A DNA stretch of 64,000 bases from Carposina sasakii (Eukaryota > Arthropoda > Insecta > Lepidoptera > Carposinidae). Positions 54,215 to 64,000 of this stretch are shown here, piece after piece. Made by a program: the position numbers and the translations under genes. Under the pieces are notes generated by a model, which saw nothing but the letters and a program-made list of their open reading frames with translations, did not search any database and was not told where the DNA came from. The stretch lies in the NCBI GenBank assembly GCA_014607495.2, contig CP053153.1, forward strand, positions 3,906,001 through 3,970,000. Direction: 5' to 3'. Numbering within the stretch: the first letter of the stretch is position 1; every line of letters starts with the position of its first letter.

Positions 54215-56120
54215 GTCTAGCTAGACTCTGTTAGAAACCCTTGTCGTACCACCTTCACTTTTGTGGAGTTTTGCGTCATACCCCTCGACATAAGCTGTTA
54301 TGACAAATCATTCACCAGTTATGGAATATAAAATTCCGTGCGTGATAGTGCTTCTCTGGATGTAATCAATATGTACTGTTCTGTTCAAGTAAAGATTTTT
54401 TTTTAAGTACATTAATAAAAATATAATAATAAAAAATACCTTTACTTGTATTTTTACTTGTATTTATTGTTATCAAAATCAAATTATAAGTTCTTGACTT
54501 GACCACGATGTGACACAGCCCTTGTATGTATGTATGTTCTTCTTATAACTTTATACCATGTTCATTTGAACTAGCCACGGGGCTTATCAAGGTAAGGTAA
54601 TCTTACCTACAAGGTTTTGAGTAAATTTTAAAAAATACTCTCTGTATCTCTTTTGTGTGAAATAATATTAACTTCTTTCCTCTTTTTTAAAGTAAATTAA
54701 ACAGTTCCCAAACACGTTACTGCCAGTAGAAAGTTCTGTGTAGGCTATAAACTCTTGCATGCCTGAGGTTTGCCGAAATCCCGGAACCCAATTACGTTTA
54801 GAAGGCCCCCGGGACTCCGTAACGGTCTGCAGGCAACATATCTCTGAAGATACTGGCATTTAAAATGTTCGTGTTTACTGGTTCAATGTTTAACATAAAA
54901 GTTTGTTTATTCCGATTCAAATTCAAATGAGTTAGAAAAAATCCTTGATCGAAAATAAAAATATTACTTTTAGACGTGGTTTTCAAAGGTGAAATAAGGA
55001 CCAAATAACTCTCTGTACATACATCAGTACCTACGATATAAAACTATATTTCGTGATATCAGCACATAATATGTAGTAGGTACTATGTAAACTAAGTGAC
55101 AGACAATGCAAAGTCGATCTTTTTAATTTTTTCAGGACAAAATAGTGTATTTCGTTGAAGAGGCTAAGATAAGGCCAAGATAATGCCTTGGTATAAAAAG
55201 ATTTTAAACAACATCTGATTTTGGAATATAGTTCAGCATCTCGTCAGTACTTGTTTGGCTGTCACTCAAACCCTGTATATGTATTTGTATGGATACGGGA
55301 AGAGGATTTATATACCACGTATGTATCTTATCTAACTAAAAACCGCCAACCTTAGAATAATGATTCGCTCGAAGACCAATCATTAATCTAAGCTGCAAAA
55401 TATTTTAACAAACTTTCACATGTGTAATTGCGTTTTCCAGTACTTATCGATGTTTATAAAACTCTGTTTCCCTGCTTGCGTGGTAGGTACGTGGGCGGAC
55501 TTGAATAAACTATTTATTGGATCAGAACTTCTTAGATGAGTTTGAAAACTTTTCCAAGACCGATTGCTTAAGTTAGTGACGACGGGTTATTTGGGAACTC
55601 ATATGGAGTTCAAGCGATTATCGCTAGGCAGTAATAACACGGAAATCTGAGCCAGGAAGGTCAAAATAATTGTAATAATTTTTTATAAACATAGCCTTTA
55701 CATATGCAATATAACATTTTGATAGATAGATAGAAAATTCTTTATTGTAATAAAATATTTCGGAATTGCTCCCATAGTGAAAGTTATTTCTTTTTACCTA
55801 CCTAGTTTAGTTTCAAAAGATAATCACTAATTTTGGATTGACCTTATATATGCATTCTCTACCATGGATTTAGGTAAAGGAGATGATATATCTATGATTA
55901 CTGACGTTACACAACAGTGTTCCTTAAAATCTTTTCGCTACAACGGAATTACATTTTCACGACCGTTGTTACAAAAAAAACGTCACCCAAAACGTACCTA
56001 GTACCTTTTAAGTAACACGAAGATTCCTCAAAGGACCAAAGTAAAAAGTGGTTCTATTTTTACCAGCGACGTAGTACTCGTGCGTCGTCGGAAGAAAATG
56101 AACTTACCCTGGTAAATCCC
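54215..56120. other. Gene-free stretch with no recognised element
   Basis: AT-rich sequence without exons, tRNA-like blocks or repeats that recur in the window. A slightly GC-richer patch at 54.72-54.85 kb has no protein match I recognise. Confidence 0.4.
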
Positions 56121-56131
56121 TTTTTTGTTCG

Positions 56132-56215
56132 ACACTTAATGGGTGAGGCAATTTGGGAAGGGATATCTCCTGCGTTTCACGAAATAGTTCCTTTGAACGA
56201 TGGCGCTAGTTACTA
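56132..56215 (+). repeat. ~80-bp segment duplicated inside the neighbouring TIR element
   Basis: TCGACACTTAATGGGT..GGCAATTTGGGAAGGGATAT...CCTTTGAACGATGG here recurs at about 56678-56757, inside element 56431-56970, with only small differences. The right part belongs to the GATGGCGCTAGTTAC repeat. Confidence 0.85.
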
Positions 56216-56224
56216 TGTATATGT

Positions 56225-56413
56225 AGCGGTCGCCCACGACTTCGTCCGCGAAAGGGGGATTGCACCCGTGCGAAGCCGGGGCGGATTGGACTTCCTCGAT
56301 AAACGGGTGAAAGAATTTTTCAAATCAGACTAGTAGTTCCTGAGATTAGCGCGTTCAAACAAACAAACAAACAAACAAACAAACTCTTCAGCTTTATAAT
56401 ATTAGTATAGATT
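56225..56413 (-). mobile_element. Helitron-like (Lep1-type) element
   Basis: GACTTCGTCCGCGAAAGGGG and TGCACCCGTGCGAAGCCGGG at the left; six AAAC repeats, then CTTTATAATATTAGTATAGA at the right. Reverse complement of the 21150-21365 type. Confidence 0.65.
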
Positions 56414-56430
56414 ATCGGTATTAATGTATA

Positions 56431-56970
56431 TGTCGTGGCGTAGAATTGATTTCGCATTTCATGAAATGGTCGCATTTCATGAAAAGTTCAACGTCTATTG
56501 GCCACATCATGATATGGTTTGGGCAGATCGATGATTAAAAATCGTTTCTCGATATGGGCAACTAAACACCCGATCATTTCATGAAGTGGTCAAGATTATT
56601 GATCATATCGTAAAATGTTACATGAATCACCGGAAAAGCGCTCCGTTTTATTTATGTGTGAAGATGGCTTTTTTGTATCGACACTTAATGGGTAGAGGCA
56701 ATTTGGGAAGGGATATCTCCTGCGTTTGCACGAAACAGTATCCTTTGAACGATGGTGTACGGTATATATTATTTATATAAGCTCTTACCACATTCGGATT
56801 TTATGGACACCCTGTTAATACGATTTGGCCAAACGTGGATGACAAAATCGTGAAATGTAGACGATTTAACGATCTGGTCAAATTGAATTGGCCACTTCAT
56901 GAAATGCGACCACTTCATGAAATGCTCGACCATTTCATGAAATGATCAATTTAACAATATGGCCACGACA
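56431..56970. mobile_element. TIR element with subterminal TTTCATGAAA arrays (copy 2, 540 bp)
   Basis: Starts TGTCGTGGCGTAGAATTG and ends CAATATGGCCACGACA, flanked by TATA on both sides (56427-56430 and 56971-56974). Six TTCATGAA motifs. It is inverted relative to copy 1 at 6025-6855 (TGGACACCCTGTTAATACGA here, its complement there), and its centre holds the ~80-bp segment also found just outside at 56132. Confidence 0.87.
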
Positions 56971-57192
56971 TATACAAAAAATGTTAGTACCGAAATCGGG
57001 CATAGGAGTTATTTAATGAAACGGTCTCTGGGACCGATTGTCATGTGTTGCAAATATGTACCTTGTATCTATGTACCTACCTAGCTATAGTTTTTTTTGG
57101 AATTTCCTAATCCTGAATTATGTCTAGGTGTATGTTTGCTTGTTACCTTTACGGAAAAATAAAATAAATTATCTGAATTACTTGAAAGTATA

Positions 57193-57475
57193 CAGGGCGT
57201 AACAAAAGGGGAAGCTAAGCGAAAAGCTATAAAAATAGCCCACTATAGAGAACCTATTCCCAAAATTTTATACTCGAAATCAAATGTTTATTTTTCCAGT
57301 TAGTATGGAGAATTTCTAAACAAGTCAGGCATGTTCATACAATCTTGAAAAATAATCATGTGATTTCGAGTCTTAAATTTTATTATTTTATTTTATTTTT
57401 ATTTAGGGAATAGATTCTTTATAACGGGCTATATTCATAGCTTTTTGCTTAACATACCCTTTTTGTTACACCATG
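57193..57475. mobile_element. TA-inserting MITE copy
   Basis: CAGGGCGTAACAAAAGGGGA at the left and TTGTTACACCATG at the right, both next to TA. Carries an extra TTTTATTTTATTTTTATTT run inside. Family of 10133-10378. Confidence 0.82.
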
Positions 57476-57764
57476 TATTTGGATTTTCCTATTTCTATTG
57501 TCTTGTTCTATATGTTTCTGTCCGTGTAGGGTGTACCTAATTTTAAAATAAAAACTATTCTATTGCATAAAGTCTGAGAATATTTGTTTCCTAATAATTA
57601 CTTATTTCGCTCCTTTTGTAACACTTTGAGATCAAAATCCGATCGATTATTTAACTAAAGTTTAGTTTGACAGTTGCACGGAGAATCGGAAGGAGATTTA
57701 AAACCAAATTCAGCGCGACTTAAATAAATTACAAGATTATTAATAAAGAAAATGGAAAAATTCT

Positions 57765-57840
57765 TCACCCGAGTGGGAATCGAACCCACGACCACTGCAA
57801 ACCGTACCAGCCGCTATAACCACTAAGCCACAGGGTCATA
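57765..57840 (-). mobile_element. tRNA-like SINE unit, short copy
   Basis: GTGGGTTCGATTCCCAC T-arm and TGGCTTAGTGGTTATAGCGG A-box on the minus strand. The segment upstream of the tRNA part is missing. Confidence 0.7.
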
Positions 57841-57844
57841 AATT

Positions 57845-59570
57845 ACAAGGTTTAGCGACTGCAACAACTGCGTCCTATTTCTTGTATTGCCACTTAGCAT
57901 TTTGTTTTAAGTTACCTACTCTTCTTGTAGAGTAAGAAATAATCTCATTTCTTAGTAGGACTTTTCTCAGATATCTGTATATGTACCTCTTTAGGTTATT
58001 ACCTCATCCTTTGCTAAGCAAGTTCAGTTACAATGACAGTATTTTTAAGTAGAAGTGGTAATACTCCAAAACTTACATAAAGTTCAAAATTGTTTCGTTA
58101 AGTTAATTAACGTTTTTTGCAATCAAGCGCCCGATGAGATTAGCCTTACCTCAAACAATGTTTCTTTATTGTACACGCAAGATACAATATTTCAGAAGAT
58201 AATGTACAAATGTTTCTCTTTCACATTTTACAGAGAACATATCTATAATTACAAATTTTCACAAAATTAACTAGCATTTAGGTATCAATTGATTAAATTC
58301 AGAGGTCGGTTAGATGTCTGGATGTCGAATGAAGGGTGGAATTCTCATACTTTACGCTATATCTGACTTATCTTTTGGCCTTTTCGGGGAATTGTTGATA
58401 AAATAAATGTGAAAAAGATTTCGATGTAACTTGGTTATGAAATACGAGTTCGACCTCGATTTTCAACGTAAAGATGATGTGGAGGAGGCACTTACTTATC
58501 TTTCTCTTTGACGTATCTTTTTATAAAGGTAGCTAACAAATATTAAGTTTTAATACTGAAAGTTAGGCTATTTCTAGGGAGGACGCATACATAAAACAAA
58601 TAAAATGTCTAATATAAGATGCGTCCACTTCGAAAATACTGGAGTAGGTATCTAAGGAGGGACAAGTTGATCATAGAGGTAGTAGGTACCTAGTACCTAC
58701 TAAGTATATACCTACAGTTTAAACTAGAAAATTACGAGTTTTCTCTCTTATACGAAGAAATCTCTCTTGGAGATAAGTATGCCTTTGTACATTTTCGTTT
58801 TAACATTTTTATTTCCATTATTAAGTATGACGTTTGTGTACAATAAAGAATAAGAATAAGTTTTAAGTTTTTCCTCTGTCGATCTGTCGGCGATCATGAT
58901 ATAAAATAAAATTTAAATTATGATAAGGTTAATAGGTGCTGAAACGAAGCCAATAACATATTGAGTAAATAATATAAATTTTAAAGCCTGTCTTTTGTAT
59001 TTGTCCGAACTAAGACAAAGTATTTTGAACAATAAACGCAATACTAAAGCAAATATTTGTTATACGATTGTTTGAACACTTATTTAAATAATGTAGGATT
59101 AGCAATATGTTGTATTTACCTATTTCCCATAAAATTATTAAGTATCTACTGACTGAATACCTGCTGCCTGTACAAGGTGTAACAGAAGGGTAATCTTAAG
59201 TGAAATGAAAATAACTCACATTATTATAGAAACGAAGATAACTTTCCATTGAGAGGTCGCCCACCACCGGGCCCTACACAAGACACTACTGTCGCAACGT
59301 GAAGCCAGATCCAAGCACCTAGCATGCAACCATAAATACATAGCTGCTAATCCGAAAGTCAATTAAATATTTAACGAAAATAACTTTAGTAATATAATAA
59401 ATACAATATCAATGATATTTACTATCATCTTAATAAAATTCATATCGCTTTCAAAGGGAATATAAATAAATACGAGTAGTAATCTCTTTAATATAAGGCT
59501 CACAAGCATATCTTATTTCTTTTGAAAGTGATCGTAGATTTGCCTCTGTAGAATCACATACTTACGGTTC
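57845..59570. other. Gene-free AT-rich stretch
   Basis: No exon or RNA gene seen. A partial left end of the TA-inserting MITE (AAGGTGTAACAGAAGGGTAA) is at about 59175. Confidence 0.45.
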
Positions 59571-59574
59571 ATCA

Positions 59575-59840
59575 TCATCATCATCATCAGCCTATTGCAG
59601 TCCACTACTAGACGTAGGCCTCCCCCAGGGCACGCTACAAGACTGCCATGGGGGGTATTTGCCCATAGTCACCACGCTGGGCAGACGGGTTGGTGACCGC
59701 AGTTTGTATTTTGGACTATGTTGTCAACACGGGAGGCGCTGCTGCCCACCTCCCGGGAACCCTTAATCGCCTCGTACGATACCCACGGGCAGACATGGGG
59801 TGGTACGAATTCTACTCTGCCGGCACCACGCGGCCAATAC
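59575..59840 (-). mobile_element. SINE-like element with RTE-type tail
   Basis: The (CAT)n tail at 59570-59590 on the + strand, CCACTACTAGACGTAGGCCT and CTGCCGGCACCACGCGGCC at the far end. Nearly identical to 18315-18575. Confidence 0.8.
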
Positions 59841-59934
59841 TTACGGTTATCTTCTATCAAAGACTAAAATATCAGACAGAATCAACGAATTTGGTTCTGA
59901 AACAGACTTACCGTTGGAGCAGAATCAACAACGT

Positions 59935-60165
59935 CAACATCAGCCTATTGCAATCCATAGCTGGACGGAGGCCTACTCCAGGGCTACAAGGCTACCTGCC
60001 ATAGGGGTTTTTTTTTCATAGTCACCACGGTGGTAGGCGTGGTGACTGCAGTGTGATTTTCGGACTATTTTATCCTGCTCACGGAGACCCTTACTCACCT
60101 TTTACGATACCCACAGGCAGACATGAGGTGGTGATATTCTACTCTGCCGACAAAACACGTTATGT
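59935..60165 (-). mobile_element. Older SINE-like copy, tandem to the previous one
   Basis: Same orientation and order of words (CAGCCTATTGCAATCC, AGTCACCACGG, GATATTCTACTCTGCCG), clearly more diverged. Confidence 0.7.
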
Positions 60166-60169
60166 CGAA

Positions 60170-61480
60170 GCAGAGTATCGGACGACTAAGGAAGAAGTTT
60201 GACTATCTGTAGGATTCACAAATATAATTCAATATACATTGAGTTTAAGGAACAAACAATTCTTTTACCGAAAAAATAAATTTATAACTAGGTACTTACT
60301 CAAGTGTGTATTGTACGTAGGTAGTAACAGCTAGTAGGATTATAAAATTTGAATAAAGCTGCGGTTTGTTAGCTAAGTTGATTATTCTGCGTCCGTATGT
60401 GCCGCAAAGTTATCACACAATTTGCACTTGGCCCCGAATTTGGGTAAACTTTCCGCAGTACGTGTCACATCGATAGAAACCAACAATTCCTTGGTAACGT
60501 TTCGTTACTCGGTACTTGATGCAGTACCCGTTACTCAGTAACGAATACATATGGTTTGTTACAGCTTTAGAACATAGTCGAGTTTACGATGAAAACCATA
60601 TTTTACTGTGTAAGCGACTATTGGCTGTACATTTGCTAAAATATTGCTTTGACGTCATATTTTCGGTTGTCCTGATAATTATGTACCTACGTGATGACTT
60701 TGACGTGACTTACAGCCTGAAATGGTGCCTGTACACTGTTTCCTGAAAGGTCTTTCAGTCTCGGTAGAGATGTATTAGTGTGTGTGCAAACTAGGTACGA
60801 CTTTATGCTTTTTAAACTTTATCATGTAGGTACACTTACCCTGCCTCGGCTCAGAGTGTACCTAGTAATAATGTTAAACTATATTAAAACAAAACTAAAC
60901 AAAACAACAATACAAAGTACCTACTTAGTTCACTTTCCTTCACCTGCTGAAGTGTTACTAATTAGATGGTTCATCGCACACTGGTCCAAATACAGTGAAA
61001 TTCACTCGAGAATGCCTTCACTAACACCTATATGCAGTCTGGTTGTCTCTCTCTTGTAGTCGAGGGATGGCCACATTTAACAGCAATTGAACTCACACAT
61101 TAAGCTCAATGAGCCACGCCTTGCCTAATTGTACGCTGTATGAGATCGATCAAATCACTGTCAATGTGCTTACGATACCTATTGATCCGAAATCTGATAT
61201 GTATAACGTAATAGAAATTCAAATCATTTAATACTATGGATACATGTGTCGGGTGGTAAAAGCGAGCTAATTTAAAGCACGCACACTTATTACTGAGCAT
61301 ACCTGTCAATTCTTCAGAAATTGCGCTCTTTATAATTCCTCATTAATGGCTGAATCAAAAATTCTATCAACTCCATTATAACATTAAAATCATAGATTGT
61401 TTAAATGTCAGCATAATTTCTATTTATTTTTTAGTTTTTTTTTCTATGCTGCTCAGGGAGTGAAAAAGAAACGTATAATA
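60170..61480. other. Gene-free stretch
   Basis: No supported exon. 60.47-60.75 kb has two moderately long open frames without splice signals or protein character. Confidence 0.4.
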
Positions 61481-61489
61481 CAACAACTA

Positions 61490-61690
61490 CTACAAGTCAG
61501 TAGAGGGACAAGAAGGTATTTTGTAGGCGATGGGCTGACCACCTGTCACTACTAACCGAACTTGTACATCTCAACTATACCCTCAAAATTGGTCAGAAGT
61601 GGCACCATATGGTTCTATCAGCCCTTGGTGCTTTGCCTATTCTGTAAGGGATAAAGGAGTGATTATATTTATGTATGTATGTTTATGGTA
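61490..61690 (+). mobile_element. SINE-like element with TATG-repeat tail
   Basis: AGGCGATGGGCTGACCACCT, GGTCAGAAGTGGCACCATAT, ending TTATGTATGTATG. Close to the copy at 12765. Confidence 0.7.
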
Positions 61691-61759
61691 GCGCTTGGAA
61701 ATATTTATGTCCTATGAAATATGTAGTTATATCATATGCAATTTTATGTTTTTAAGACG

Positions 61760-61990
61760 CTACCGGTATTATTACAAAACAATTAGATGGCTGTAGAACG
61801 CGCGATTTAAAAAATCTTTATTACAAAAACGTTTTTAGCCATCATATGCTATTTAAACTTTGTTTCAAAACTGACACACGACAATACTTAGCCTGTTTAA
61901 CCTAAGTTTTGTCATTACAAAACAGTTGGAACACAATTGAACGCTTGGTTTAAAAAATATCTGTTACAAAACGTATTTAGGCGTCAGCTA
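61760..61990. repeat. Inverted-repeat remnant
   Basis: CCGGTATTATTACAAAACAA and TTTGTCATTACAAAACAG/TTACAAAACG words, related to 7180-7440. Borders are unclear. Confidence 0.4.
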
Positions 61991-62714
61991 GAGTGAGACG
62001 CTGTAGAGACAAGGTTTAAATATAGTCAAAAAGGGTACTTTTAAGATGGTATATTTTTAAATGTGTTGATTCTGAAATGTCAAAAAACATCAATTTCGAG
62101 CGGTAAAAAGCTCAGTAAAAAGGCAAATGTCAGTCGATTTGTATTACTATCGTTCACGACTCACGACTACTCGTATATTTCTCTTGGAAATATCACTTTC
62201 AGTACATTTACTGTAAGTACCACTAAAGTACCTAACTCTATATTACAATGTCAATGTTTTCTTTATCAAGTCATGACATAAAAACTGGTTTACTGGAAAA
62301 CCTGGAGGACATAGGTTACTTTAGCAAGCAAAACTAGCAAAATCATGCTAGTTTTGCTTGAAAAACTGAAAATAGATCACAATCACTCAATTCTTATGTA
62401 TTATGTATACGCTTATCTCGCTTGGGATTCTAGGAAAAGTTCGAATTTAAGCGACACGTGTTCTATACTCTATCTATAATGGGCTAACCACTAAGCGTAA
62501 CGCTCTCTTCAATAATCTTATCCAAGCCCTTACGAGACTAATGACGTCATTAATTTTGTCAACACACGCAAATTCTTAATTGTTTCCATAATTTATTGTC
62601 TACGTTGCATCATATTAAGGGGAGCAGATGGCGTTAATTTCGAAGCGTTTTGTAATCTGTCTTTCTGCTCTGAGTTATGTATGTAATGTATATTTAAATT
62701 ATGTTCATATTTAT

Positions 62715-62930
62715 TTATTCCTGTGCTGATGCGGGGATTCTGTAGAATACATCAGCTGCATCTCCTTCCGTGTCTTCCATATCGTAAGAGTTTATTAATA
62801 GGAACGGCTGCTAGCTAGATAAGCTCCTAACTTGGCACTGATTTTATTTACATCTGTCCCCGCTTTGGTAAACGTGGCTGTGGGATCTCTTTGATGATCC
62901 TGCGGTTCTGGCTATAGGGATGTAGGGATA
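62715..62930 (+). repeat. Dispersed lepidopteran repeat, good copy
   Basis: CTGTGCTGATGCGGGGATTC, ATCAGCTGCATCTCCTTCC, CATCTGTCCCCGCTTTGG, GATCCTGCGGTTCTGGC. Nearly the whole length of the family seen at 3380 and 25.3 kb. Confidence 0.75.
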
Positions 62931-63634
62931 TCGTATTTAATAAACATTGACAAAAAATGCCAAACATTTAGAACCATTTTATAGCTAACTAGTTTATTTT
63001 CTACAACCTAATATGCCAGTCCTAGGCTGTAATTTTCGGGCACGCGGACGAAGTTTCTTTGAGAGGAAGATACCTATTTATGGTGGTTTACTTATTATGA
63101 AAAAACATATTATGAAAAATATTTTCAAACTTACGATTTCTAAACAACCTACATCCTAAACCTACATCTTTTGTGGCGACCGCATGGAAAATTTTGGTGC
63201 AAACTTTATTGTAAACGTGAACTCGACTGAATCCGTAAATCTCCTAGTCTCGCTATTAAAGTCTTCCAATATTACATTAACCATAAAAATCCGGCGCGAA
63301 ACCAGGCCGCCATTGAACAGAATATAAATAATTCATAACTCTGCCCGATTCCTATTGGAATTGTGAAAAAAAAAACTATATAATAAATCCGCCCCAACGA
63401 GTTATAACTTATGGGCGAAAATTCTTGAAGTCACGTAATAAATTTGCTACACAAAATGTATTAAATAAGGCCCACTTGTACAGATGCGCAAATATAGAGT
63501 TAAGTTAAAAGATATTAGAATACATGACAGCTTTTTTTTAAATTTGAATTTGTGACTTCAATTCAGTGGCTCCACTTGAATTAAAGCTGAAAGCTATTTT
63601 TATTTTTATTTCTGTATTAAGTTTTAATTAAGTA

Positions 63635-63860
63635 ATTAAGGAACACAGGCATTCTCTCAGTCGATAAGCTAGCAAATTGTCACTGATCATTTACGTCTGT
63701 CTCCGCTACGCTAAACGTGAATATGGGATTTACTTTATAATCTTGCAGTTCTGGCTACGCCATTTTAGGGACATTGTTGGCATAAACTTACTTTATTTGA
63801 TGTATAGAGTACGTAACCTTCGTTAAGGGTGGCAACCAAAAAACACTTTTGCATTATACA
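63635..63860 (+). repeat. Dispersed repeat followed by a second repeat shared with 5.56 kb
   Basis: 63.64-63.78 kb is the 3380 family (AACACAGGCATTCTCTCAG; CGTCTGTCTCCGCTACGC). From 63.78 kb ATAAACTTACTTTATTTGAT and TAAGGGTGGCAAC match 5555-5620. The last 140 bp of the window show no recognisable feature. Confidence 0.6.
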
Positions 63861-64000
63861 GTGCAAAAGATGGTATGCCTACATTTAATGAAGGATTTAC
63901 AAAAGATACTAGCGCCACGTCTGCTGCATTCATTTTATGGCTGAACTAGTTGTTGACGTCTCCTTCGTCCGAAGTCGGAACTCCTCATTCGGGAGCTCAC

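Overview
The window looks like nuclear DNA from a moth or butterfly (Lepidoptera). The genes are intron-rich and widely spaced in AT-rich sequence. The intergenic DNA is packed with short repeats typical of Lepidoptera: Lep1-like Helitron ends, tRNA-derived SINEs, SINEs sharing a 3' tail with RTE LINEs, and many TIR miniature elements. Species was not determined. Six protein genes are supported, all read by hand from exon boundaries and reading-frame phase.

Layout: (1) 0.7-10.0 kb, + strand: seven exons (344 aa) of the C-terminal part of an SLC17 (sialin/phosphate-cotransporter type) transporter; its 5' exons lie outside the window. (2) 14.6-17.3 kb, + strand: a complete four-exon RNA-binding protein of the A1CF/RBM46/RBM47 family (500 aa; three RRMs and a DND1-type dsRBD). 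(3) 20.1-29.5 kb, - strand: a secreted multi-TIL-domain protease-inhibitor-like gene with two alternative TIL-coding last exons; an 88-bp satellite lies between them. (4) 26.3-28.2 kb, + strand: an intronless mitochondrial aspartyl-tRNA synthetase (DARS2) nested in the first intron of gene 3. (5) 34.1-35.1 kb, - strand: two TIL exons of a paralogue, with no signal-peptide exon found and the last TIL domain cut short. (6) 39.7-45.2 kb, + strand: a secreted Ser/Thr-rich mucin-like protein (1443 aa). (7) 47.9-50.7 kb, + strand: a complete signal peptide plus two-TIL gene (165 aa), closest to gene 5. About 13 kb at the right end holds only repeats.

The TIL and mucin-like genes form a cluster of secreted proteins, all with symmetrical phase-1 introns. 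The two TIL genes with visible promoters share an AT-rich box followed by TATATAAAG. TIL inhibitors and Ser/Thr-rich glue proteins are both known from lepidopteran silk and cocoons, and the mucin promoter has a forkhead-type core just upstream of its TATA box, so exocrine (for example silk-gland) expression is a reasonable but unproven hypothesis.

The most unusual sequence features are: a TIR element (two copies, 4-bp target duplications) whose ends carry arrays of the palindrome TTTCATGAAA; a MITE with filled and empty target sites both visible in the window; a degenerate tandem array of an SLC17 exon with its 5' splice site; and a perfect tandem duplication that copied a TIL exon's 3' splice site and creates a decoy acceptor leading straight to a stop.
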